The notes beneath the pieces are model-generated. The model ran no database searches and had not been told where the DNA came from. It was given only the letters and a program-made list of their open reading frames with translations. A DNA stretch of 14,990 bases from Pedobacter sp. (lineage in GTDB: Bacteria; Bacteroidota; Bacteroidia; Sphingobacteriales; Sphingobacteriaceae), in NCBI GenBank assembly GCA_028287885.1, contig JAQBOT010000336.1:1-14990 (forward strand). The letters run 5' to 3'. The stretch's first letter is position 1. Each line of letters begins with the position of its first letter. Both the position numbers and the translations under genes were made by a program. Below are positions 7,042 through 13,471 of this stretch, piece by piece.

Positions 7042-8682
7042 TTATCCGATTTTTCTTCCTGTGTTGATTACGTTAATTCCGCTAAAACGTGATGTTGCTG
7101 AGCCGTGTGAAACCGCGCTAACCTGCATCGGCTGACCCTTTCCGTCGAAGAACGAGCCTCCTAACCGGTAGTCTCTTTCGTCACAAACCGCAACACATGA
7201 GTTCCAAAACTCTTGGGTGTTCGCCTGGTAAGCAACGTCTTTCAGCATACCGACGATCTTTCCGTCTTTTATTTCATAGTAGAGCTGTCCGCCGAACTGG
7301 AAGTTATACCGTTGCTGATCAATTGAAAAAGAGCCATCGCCGATGATATAGATTCCTCTCTTCACGTTCTTTATTTGATCCTCAATAGTCAAGGGTGCTT
7401 TTCCGGGCTGTAAGGAGACATTCGCCATGCGCTGAAACTGGACATTTCCCCAATTGTCTGCATAACTGCAACCTTGTGAATGCTCCAGACCGATGATGTG
7501 TGCCTGGTCGCGGACTGCCTGATAGTTTACAAGGATCCCGTCTTTAATCAGGTCCCATTTACCGCACTTTACGCCTTCATCGTCGTAGCCTACTGCGCCC
7601 AACGAGCCTGGTTGTGTCTTATCAGCAACTATATTTACCTGTTTACTTCCATAATTAAACTTCTTTGTCTCCCATTTATCCAGTGTCAAGAAGCTTGTAC
7701 CGGCAAAGTTGGCTTCATAACCCAACACCCTGTCGAGTTCAGTTGGGTGTCCGCAAGATTCATGGATGGTTAACCATAAGTGAGATGGATCGAGCACCAG
7801 GTCATATTTACCAGCTTCAACAGATTTTGCTTTCAACTTTTCGCCAACCTGACGAGCGCCTTGCTTGGCGTCTTCAAGCATATCATACCTACCTTTGTAC
7901 AACGTTCCAACGGCTGTGTGAATCTTATGTTCAGGTTTAGCGTCCAGATATTCATAGCCCATACCAATAGGCGTACTTAAGGAAGCACGGGTTTCATACT
8001 TTCCTGTTGCCTTATCAATCTTGGTGATGGAAAATGTCGGCCAGATACGGTGTACATCCTGATCGATGTAAGAGTTTTCTGAGGAAGCAAAATACTTCTG
8101 CTCATTTACCATAAAAAGTATAGAATTCACATAATCTGCACCACCTTTCATTGCTGCATCATTAACTGCCAGTAGCAAGTCTACTTTTTCCTTAATTGGC
8201 ACTGCAAATGCATTTTTTTCTATTGGTGCCTTCCAGGATACTTCGCCGTAGCCTTGTTGCGGAGCAAGCTTCACAGGTTCTAGCTGTAAACGGGAATTCT
8301 CCTTTGCAATGGCAACGGCAAGTTCGGCTGCTTTGGCTATGCCATCATTGTCCATCTTGTCTGTGGCTGCAAAGCCCCAACTGCCATTTGCAATAACGCG
8401 GATGCCTACACCATAAGATTCTGTGTTTACCAGGTTTTCAACCTTGTCTTCGCGGGTAACGACATATTGATTAAGATATCTGCCGATGCGCACATCCGTG
8501 TAAGTAGCCCCTTTACTGCGAGCTGCATTGAGCGCAACGTCAGCCATAACTTTTTTTACTGCCGGATCAACATATTCCAGAGATTGCTCTAGTGGGATTT
8601 CATTACCCCAAACCGGTATCGCGGGAAGCATTGCCGCAGCTGCTCCAATACCGGTTAAATAGATAAAATTTCTACGCTTCAA
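7042..8682 (-). CDS. TldD-like zinc metalloprotease with Tat signal
   Basis: The catalytic TldD-family subunit, 546 residues from a TTG start at 8682-8680. That start gives a twin-arginine signal (KRRNFIYLTGIGAAAAM, residues 2-18) as the first residues. The frame is open for a further 99 codons (up to 8979), but that stretch does not resemble the family and contains a good promoter candidate, so I exclude it. The zinc motif HESCGH lies at 307-312 (compare HExxxH of TldD). Later family features are GSLGAVGYDDEGV (359-371), the GGQLYYEIKDGKIVGMLKDV segment (464-483) and GKGQPMQVSAVSHG (514-527). TldD proteins hydrolyse unfolded or cyclic peptides as a heterodimer with TldE. The Tat signal suggests export in folded form. 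The Cys after HExxxH that serves as zinc ligand in E. coli TldD seems replaced here (an Asp precedes GKGQ). Confidence 0.87.
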   Translation of the reverse strand: MKRRNFIYLTGIGAAAAMLPAIPVWGNEIPLEQSLEYVDPAVKKVMADVALNAARSKGATYTDVRIGRYLNQYVVTREDKVENLVNTESYGVGIRVIANGSWGFAATDKMDNDGIAKAAELAVAIAKENSRLQLEPVKLAPQQGYGEVSWKAPIEKNAFAVPIKEKVDLLLAVNDAAMKGGADYVNSILFMVNEQKYFASSENSYIDQDVHRIWPTFSITKIDKATGKYETRASLSTPIGMGYEYLDAKPEHKIHTAVGTLYKGRYDMLEDAKQGARQVGEKLKAKSVEAGKYDLVLDPSHLWLTIHESCGHPTELDRVLGYEANFAGTSFLTLDKWETKKFNYGSKQVNIVADKTQPGSLGAVGYDDEGVKCGKWDLIKDGILVNYQAVRDQAHIIGLEHSQGCSYADNWGNVQFQRMANVSLQPGKAPLTIEDQIKNVKRGIYIIGDGSFSIDQQRYNFQFGGQLYYEIKDGKIVGMLKDVAYQANTQEFWNSCVAVCDERDYRLGGSFFDGKGQPMQVSAVSHGSATSRFSGINVINTGRKIG

Positions 8683-9064
8683 GATTCGTAATTTTAGATT
8701 TAAGTTCCCTAAATATAGAACAAAAGGTAGAAACTCATCTGCAAGCAGCAAAAACCTCCACCTTTTTAGGAAAACCCATAGAAAACGGCGCAACTGGGGT
8801 TGATAGTTTGACATCTCTAGGCAGATTACAAGTTGTAAAAGGAAAATATAAGCACAAACCTGCGGGAAATCTATATTTATAAGATTAAATACTATTTTAG
8901 GAGCATGCTTATCGACAGCTAAACCGAGAGGTGGGCAACAGGATACCTTAAATCTGAAAGCTAATGATTTAGATTCCACCAGGGGTTCTTAGCTATTGAA
9001 AGTTGAAGAAAAGCATTACCGAAACCTTAAAGAACATACACTTAAGCAGCTAATTGATTAAAAT
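8683..9064. other. Divergent intergenic region between tldD-like and amidase genes
   Basis: With the TTG start for the tldD-like gene this is about 380 bp without a supported gene. The left part holds the minus-strand promoter candidate at 8721-8754. An open minus-strand frame (8683-8979) runs through it in phase with tldD but shows no recognisable domain. I see no clear plus-strand promoter; the amidase ATG has an A-rich leader (TTGATTAAAAT). Confidence 0.6.
8721..8754 (-). promoter_or_regulatory. Candidate Bacteroidota-type promoter for the tldD-tldE-like unit
   Basis: On the minus strand TTTTTG (8754-8749), a 19-bp spacer and TACCTTTTG (8729-8721) approximate the Bacteroidota TTTG / TAnnTTTG consensus, with one extra T in the -7 box. 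It would place the transcript start about 35 nt before the TTG at 8682, supporting that start over the longer frame. Confidence 0.5.
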
Positions 9065-10693
9065 ATGCAAAGAAGAAATTTTCTAAAGACAGGCTCTCTG
9101 GCAGCCTTAACGCTAGGAACATTGGTCAAGTCCGCAACTGCAGCTGCAGCGCCAGCCTCTGAAGCTGAACATCTTGTAAAAGTCACTGCAGACAACTTTG
9201 AACTTAATGAAGTTACCATTGCTGAACTGCAACAGAAAATGCAGGATAAACAATACACGTCACGGGCAGTAACGGAAATGTACCTGAAACGTATTGCAGC
9301 AATAGATAGAGATGGGCCTGGATTAAATTCGGTAATTGAACTGAATAAGGATGCGCTGAAGATTGCTGACGATATGGATAAAGAACGCGCAGCTGGAAAG
9401 GTCCGCGGGCTGATGCATGGAATTCCTGTGCTGATCAAAGACAACATCAACACCGGAGACCGGATGCTAACGACAGCAGGTTCATTAGCGTTGGGCGATA
9501 ATCAAGTGACGAAAGATGCATTTATAATTAAGCAACTGCGGGCTGCAGGGGCCGTTATCCTTGGCAAGACCAACTTAAGTGAATGGGCAAACTTCCGCTC
9601 CACCCACTCCACAAGTGCATGGAGCAGCAGAGGCGGACAAACAAAAAATCCTTACATTCTTGATCGAAACCCAAGCGGCTCAAGTGCAGGCTCGGGAACT
9701 GCAGCAGCCGCAAACCTGTGTGCTGCAGCCATTGGTACCGAAACAGATGGATCAGTTGTGTCTCCGGCTTCTGTGAACGGCTTGGTTGGCATCAAACCAA
9801 CTGTCGGATTGCTCAGCCGATCAGGGATTATACCAATTTCCGTAAGTCAGGATACAGCCGGACCGATGGCTAGAACGGTTGCTGATGCAGCTGCTTTACT
9901 CGGAGCACTTGTTGGTGTTGACGAAGAAGACAGTTATACCTTAAAGAGCCGTGGGAAATTTCAAAAGGATTATACTAAATTTTTAGATGCAGATGGTCTG
10001 AAGGGTAAACGCCTAGGTGTAGAGAAAGCTGCCTTTAAACAAGCGAATGCGGCTATGGAAGACCTGTTAAATAAGGCGATAGAAACCTTGCGCAGTAAAG
10101 GTGCAATTGTAACGGAGGTGGATTTGTACAAAGACCTTCGATTGCAAGGTGACGCCGAGTTTACCGTACTTTTATATGAATTTAAAGACGGTCTAAACAA
10201 ATACCTGAGCAAAGCGAATTCTAAGATCAAAAACTTAGCTGACGTTATTGCTTTTAACAAGCAGAATGAAGAGAAGGCTATGCCCTTCTTTAAACAGGAA
10301 ACTCTTGAACTTGCACAGAAAAAAGGCGGGTTGGACAGCAAAGAATATCTAGACGCGTTGAAGAAATCACAAACCGGCAGCAGGACATCGATCGATAAGA
10401 TCATGAAAGCGAACCAACTGGATGCCATCATAGGGCCTACAAACGGCTTTGCAGTCTGCATTGACCTTGTAAACGGCGACTACGACAATGGATTTTCATT
10501 TTCCTCCCCTGCCGCAAAAGCTGGTTACCCGCATATTACAGTACCCATGGGTAGCTGGCATGAATTGCCAATGGGGCTATCCTTTTTTGGAGCACCATAT
10601 ACAGAACCAGAGCTAATCAAAATGGCTTATGCATATGAGCAGGCAAGCAAGAAAAGAACCGCGCCGAATTTTCTCCCCTATTTGTTGGGATAA
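9065..10693 (+). CDS. Tat-exported amidase-signature (AS) family amidase
   Basis: A 542-residue protein beginning with a clear Tat signal (QRRNFLKTGSLAALTLG, residues 2-18) and a cleavage region near ATAAAAP. The catalytic Ser-cisSer-Lys triad of the amidase signature family is intact: K125 in VLIKDNI, S206 in the NPSGSSAGS motif and S230 in GTETDGSVVSPAS. The 24-residue spacing of the two serines equals that in peptide amidase and malonamidase E2. The following VNGLVGIKPTVGLLSRSGIIPIS and QDTAGPMARTVADAA are also typical. It hydrolyses a carboxamide bond; the layout and TDGS variant resemble peptide-amidase-like members rather than GatA, and export excludes a tRNA-amidation role. The substrate is unknown, with C-terminal peptide amides a reasonable guess. 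It is divergent from the Tat-exported TldD-like protease, so both may act on peptides outside the cytoplasm (inference). Confidence 0.92.
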   Translation: MQRRNFLKTGSLAALTLGTLVKSATAAAAPASEAEHLVKVTADNFELNEVTIAELQQKMQDKQYTSRAVTEMYLKRIAAIDRDGPGLNSVIELNKDALKIADDMDKERAAGKVRGLMHGIPVLIKDNINTGDRMLTTAGSLALGDNQVTKDAFIIKQLRAAGAVILGKTNLSEWANFRSTHSTSAWSSRGGQTKNPYILDRNPSGSSAGSGTAAAANLCAAAIGTETDGSVVSPASVNGLVGIKPTVGLLSRSGIIPISVSQDTAGPMARTVADAAALLGALVGVDEEDSYTLKSRGKFQKDYTKFLDADGLKGKRLGVEKAAFKQANAAMEDLLNKAIETLRSKGAIVTEVDLYKDLRLQGDAEFTVLLYEFKDGLNKYLSKANSKIKNLADVIAFNKQNEEKAMPFFKQETLELAQKKGGLDSKEYLDALKKSQTGSRTSIDKIMKANQLDAIIGPTNGFAVCIDLVNGDYDNGFSFSSPAAKAGYPHITVPMGSWHELPMGLSFFGAPYTEPELIKMAYAYEQASKKRTAPNFLPYLLG

Positions 10694-10708
10694 CTGCCAG
10701 CTTGCGAA

Positions 10709-10780
10709 GACGCCTATTAAACAGCACCCAGAAATTGAAACAGTTTATGGAGGCTTTGCAGATTAATAGGGGTCTTTTCT
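10709..10780 (+). terminator. Terminator-like inverted repeat after the amidase gene
   Basis: GACGCCTATTAA (10709-10720) pairs with TTAATAGGGGTC (10763-10774) at 11 of 12 positions, followed by TTTTCT. The 42-nt loop is long, so this is a moderate candidate; it starts 16 bp after the amidase stop. Confidence 0.4.
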
Positions 10781-10788
10781 TACTTTAG
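10755..10788 (+). promoter_or_regulatory. Candidate promoter for the SRPBCC gene
   Basis: TTTG at 10755-10758, a 22-bp spacer and TACTTTAG at 10781-10788 approximate the Bacteroidota TTTG / TAnnTTTG consensus (last base of the first T-run and the final G position differ slightly). The start codon follows 22 bp later. It overlaps the putative amidase terminator, which lowers confidence in one or the other. Confidence 0.35.
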
Positions 10789-10810
10789 GCCTAAATAAAA
10801 TCATATTCTG

Positions 10811-11251
10811 ATGAATGCTGAACCAATAATAATCGAAAAAGAGTTTGATGCTCCAGCCGCCACAATCTGGAAAGCACTAACAGAGAAGGAATTGATGAAA
10901 CAATGGTACTTTGACCTTGAAGAATTCAAACCGGAAGTCGGCTTTGAATTTAGATTTCCAGGGGGACCGGATGGTAAGTCTTACACGCACATCTGTAATG
11001 TCGTGACCGCAGTTAAAGAACAAAAGCTTGCATATACCTGGAAATACGAAGGTTATGAAGGGGTTTCTACTGTGACGTTTGAGCTGTTCCCTAATGGAGA
11101 ACGTACCAAATTGAAGTTGAGCCATGAAGGCCTGGAGAGTTTCCCCGCTGACAATCCTGATCTTGCAAGAGGCAACTTTGTAATGGGCTGGAACCAGATC
11201 ATTGGAGTTTCGCTACTTGAGTTCCTCGAAGGCAAAAAACAAGAAAGTTAA
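10811..11251 (+). CDS. SRPBCC (AHSA1/Aha1 C-terminal-like) domain protein
   Basis: A 146-residue single-domain protein covering the full START-like fold of the AHSA1 family. The N-terminal IIIEKEFDAPAATIWKALTEKELMKQWYFD (about 6-35) is the family signature, followed by FEFRFPGGPDG and the strands CNVVTAVKEQKLAYTWKYEGYEG and TFELFPNGERTKLKLSHEGLESF. The C-terminal helix spans about 125-143 (GWNQIIGVSLLEFLEG). These cytoplasmic proteins have a hydrophobic cavity and may bind small ligands, but most bacterial members have no assigned ligand. It is transcribed alone, convergent with the next gene (10 bp between stops). There is no ArsR-type regulator beside it, which often accompanies AHSA1 genes. 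Confidence 0.9.
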   Translation: MNAEPIIIEKEFDAPAATIWKALTEKELMKQWYFDLEEFKPEVGFEFRFPGGPDGKSYTHICNVVTAVKEQKLAYTWKYEGYEGVSTVTFELFPNGERTKLKLSHEGLESFPADNPDLARGNFVMGWNQIIGVSLLEFLEGKKQES

Positions 11252-11261
11252 GCTGTACTAC

Positions 11262-11687
11262 CTATACAGGGTTGAATGTACGGGTCATTGATTTGATATA
11301 TTCAACCCTTCTAAAGCGCAATGCACTCCAGTCATCATCGATGGCAACTGCACGCACCCCTGCAAAGTTCGCCTGAGCAAGGTTATCCCAGCCTTTGTCC
11401 CGGTTTATCTCCACCTTATATCTTTTTGAACTTTTCTTTGGAAATGCATACCAAAGAATTGCATCTCCTTTTAGTTTGTCTTTCAATGTTTCTAAACTTT
11501 CGTCTATTTCTTCTTTTGATTTAACGAATACAAGGACGAATTCAATATCACTCCCACTGTCAATTGCATATTGCACTGGAGCGCTTGCCTCTATTAGCTG
11601 CAATTCTTCTGCAAATTCAGTCGGATGGTTTAAGATGTATACTGTTGTAGATGGCTTATAGTTCAGCCGGTTTAATAATGGAATCAT
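11262..11687 (-). CDS. Conserved uncharacterised protein, DUF3052-like
   Basis: A 141-residue cytoplasmic protein without signal peptide or membrane helix. The pattern is an N-terminal part (VYILNHPTEFAEEL, 16-29), a central IEFVLVFVKSKEEIDESL (48-65), KGDAILWYAFPKKSSKRYK (about 73-91) and a conserved C-terminal NRDKGWD followed by VRAVAIDDDWSALRFRRVEYIK. I recognise this as a widespread small family, with strand-helix-'LWYAFPK' order resembling DUF3052-type proteins; the exact Pfam name is uncertain and no function is known. It is monocistronic, convergent with the SRPBCC gene. Its upstream region carries an AT-rich palindrome (11714-11727). Confidence 0.75.
   Translation of the reverse strand: MIPLLNRLNYKPSTTVYILNHPTEFAEELQLIEASAPVQYAIDSGSDIEFVLVFVKSKEEIDESLETLKDKLKGDAILWYAFPKKSSKRYKVEINRDKGWDNLAQANFAGVRAVAIDDDWSALRFRRVEYIKSMTRTFNPV
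11268..11311 (+). terminator. Hairpin at the convergent gene ends (possible terminator)
   Basis: AGGGTTGAAT (11268-11277) and ATTCAACCCT (11300-11309) form a 10-bp stem, extendable by three pairs including one G-T, around a 16-nt loop. It lies 16 bp past the SRPBCC stop and within the last codons of the opposing gene. The T-run that follows is short (TTCT), so termination is uncertain. Confidence 0.35.
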
Positions 11688-11713
11688 TGACCTATATTGG
11701 ATTATAACGGTAC

Positions 11714-11727
11714 AATATTATAATATT
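11714..11727. repeat. AT-only 14-bp palindrome in a short intergenic region
   Basis: AATATTATAATATT is a perfect palindrome 27 bp upstream of the 11687 start. The 10-mer GTACAATATT that begins just before it (11710-11719) recurs at 11808-11817. It could be an operator or simply AT-rich sequence. Confidence 0.3.
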
Positions 11728-11818
11728 AGATTCAAATGCACGCTTAATTCTTGTGAATTGACGGAAATTCTCAGCAGAACTCACTATTCTTTTTTCTTAA
11801 AAAGGGAGTACAATATTC

Positions 11819-12793
11819 CTAGAACTTTATCCTGCGGTGATTAGAAAAAAACAGGCCGAGTGCCGTGGTTAAGAAAAGTCCTGCAACTATATATTTGCGG
11901 TGTGCCATGGGCCGGCCCGGCATTCCCCAGCCTCCAAAAACAGAGTTTCCAAACTCTACCGGCAAAAACAGATTTCCATCAGTTGGCGGAATTGGTTTTG
12001 CCAGCTTTAAATATTTAGATATCACTGTTTGGGAAATTCCTCTAGTGAGCTTGGGAAATAAGCCATAAGCAGCACGGAGAAGAATAGAAGCACTTCCTAC
12101 CATCACTTGATCCTTTGGTTGCTTGCTAAGCTTAACAATTGCCATAGCCAATCTGCGTGGGTCATAAACCGGAGGCGCAGGCCTAATTGCTTTTCCAGAG
12201 TAATTTGCAGCATGCTGAATACCAGGTGTATCAAGAAAGGCCGGATACAGATCACACACATGAATCCCGGGCCAACCTGACAACTCTGCCTTTAGTGCAG
12301 AAGAAAAACCACGTAGACCAAATTTGCTAGCAGTATAGGCCACGCCATAAGGAACAGGCAGATAACCACCAATGGATATGTTGTTGATTAAAACTCCTTT
12401 TTTCTGCTTCTTAAAATAGGGCAAAACAGCATGAGCAGCGTTCATGTATCCAACAAGGTTGGTACGAATCACCTGTTCATTAACTTCCATCGGCAATTTA
12501 TCATAATCACCAACGGCGAGTACTCCCGCATTGTTCACCCAAACGTCTATTCTTCCTCCAAAATCATCAGCCTCGGCAGCTAGATTTATCAGGTCACCTG
12601 CATTTGTGACATCTGTTGCCACACAACGCACCTGGGCTCCCAGCTTGTCACATTCCAAAGCAAGATCTTTCAGGGCCTCCAAATTTCTAGAAGCAAGAAC
12701 AAGCTTAGGTTGGCCTAAAGCAAATTGAAGGGCTATTGCCTTCCCGGCTCCACTGGATGCCCCGGTTATGACAATTATCTGCGGGTTTAGCAT
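11819..12793 (-). CDS. Short-chain dehydrogenase/reductase with C-terminal membrane anchor
   Basis: A 324-residue classical SDR. It shows the nucleotide-binding TGASSGAG (10-17), ASRN after the second strand (R36, suggesting NADP(H)), D61, the NNAG motif (87-90), N112, S140, and the YxxxK pair Y153/K157, so the Asn-Ser-Tyr-Lys tetrad is complete. The C-terminal extension beyond the usual 250 residues includes TDGNLFLPVEFGNSVFGGWG (271-290) and ends with a hydrophobic helix (about 301-317) followed by basic residues NHRRIKF, suggesting attachment to the inner membrane with a cytoplasmic tail. It oxidises or reduces an alcohol or carbonyl of unknown identity. It is transcribed alone; its ATG is preceded by an AT-rich leader. 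A possible promoter lies at 12853-12884. Confidence 0.9.
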   Translation of the reverse strand: MLNPQIIVITGASSGAGKAIALQFALGQPKLVLASRNLEALKDLALECDKLGAQVRCVATDVTNAGDLINLAAEADDFGGRIDVWVNNAGVLAVGDYDKLPMEVNEQVIRTNLVGYMNAAHAVLPYFKKQKKGVLINNISIGGYLPVPYGVAYTASKFGLRGFSSALKAELSGWPGIHVCDLYPAFLDTPGIQHAANYSGKAIRPAPPVYDPRRLAMAIVKLSKQPKDQVMVGSASILLRAAYGLFPKLTRGISQTVISKYLKLAKPIPPTDGNLFLPVEFGNSVFGGWGMPGRPMAHRKYIVAGLFLTTALGLFFSNHRRIKF

Positions 12794-13471
12794 ATCGAAT
12801 TTTAAGATTAACCTTTAACTGCAGATTTAAGTTTTAAATTCTTTAATCCGAAAACATCTACATCTATCAATCTTCAACAGCAAAGTAAGTATTTACCCGG
12901 CATTTGCGAAAGGACGCAAAAACCAGATAATTCAGGACTTATTAAGCTAGGCAGCGGGCGAAATGCAACTAGGTCAAATGAAATTCCGTGTACTTAGGTG
13001 ATTTTCGAAAACCGGCGTTTATCCAAACAAAACTGGGGATAAATGGGGAGTTTAAATATGAGATTACCCAACTAGGGGCATAAATATCTTTGGAACGGCT
13101 GAGTTTTAAGCCTAGTCTAGCCTTTTTTAAATTGAATACTTCGAAAATCAAGAATATAATTCATGAAAATTAAATCGGTAAAATCCCATAACAGAAATGC
13201 ATTGAGGTTTACAACAGTCTATGAAACAGCGAAATGAAAAGTATACTTCCTATTAAACATGGGTTAAAACCACCAATTAAGCCAACTGTGAGGATGGTAA
13301 GACGTGATAAGCAAGCAAGAAATTTCTGTTCCCAGGGCGCGAAAAAATCAATAAAGATGCCAGTAAACAAAAAATTGCGGAAAATACTTGTGAAAACGTA
13401 TTTATTCCAAATAATTGCGTAATATCGCAGATTGTTAATTAAAAATAATCCTAACCGCTAATTATTGCTTT
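12794..13471. other. Gene-poor intergenic region (about 680 bp)
   Basis: It separates the divergent SDR and xylanase genes. I find no supported gene: two frames of about 60 codons (12969-13151 minus, 13234-13422 plus) have no recognisable features, the second being unusually Lys/Arg-rich. Visible structure: a 6-bp hairpin TTTGCG/CGCAAA (12903-12920), an 11-bp inverted repeat TGATTTTCGAA / TTCGAAAATCA (12999-13009 and 13140-13150), and an imperfect palindrome around GCCTAGTCTAGCC followed by TTTTTT (about 13110-13128). It may hold the xylanase promoter, a small RNA or gene remnants; none is demonstrable. Confidence 0.55.
12853..12884 (-). promoter_or_regulatory. Weak promoter candidate for the SDR gene
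   Basis: On the minus strand TTTG (12884-12881), a 20-bp spacer and TAGATGTT (12860-12853) match TTTG / TAnnTTTG at 6 of 8 positions in the second box. It is about 60 bp upstream of the SDR start. Confidence 0.28.

Noticed and set aside
8683..8979. N-terminal extension of the tldD-like frame to 645 residues
   Set aside because: It would bury the Tat signal 99 residues inside the protein, shows no domain, and contains a promoter-like sequence; the TTG at 8682 fits better.
9058..9453. 131-codon minus-strand frame inside the amidase gene
   Set aside because: Antisense shadow of the well-supported amidase; Ser/Ala-rich sequence typical of reverse-frame translation.
12969..13151. 60-codon minus-strand frame in the intergenic region
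   Set aside because: No family resemblance or initiation context, and it crosses the inverted repeat. Likely chance.
13234..13422. 62-codon plus-strand frame, very rich in Lys and Arg
   Set aside because: No recognisable domain, signal or clear ribosome site. The Lys/Arg content is explained by A-rich intergenic DNA. Left as part of the gene-poor region.
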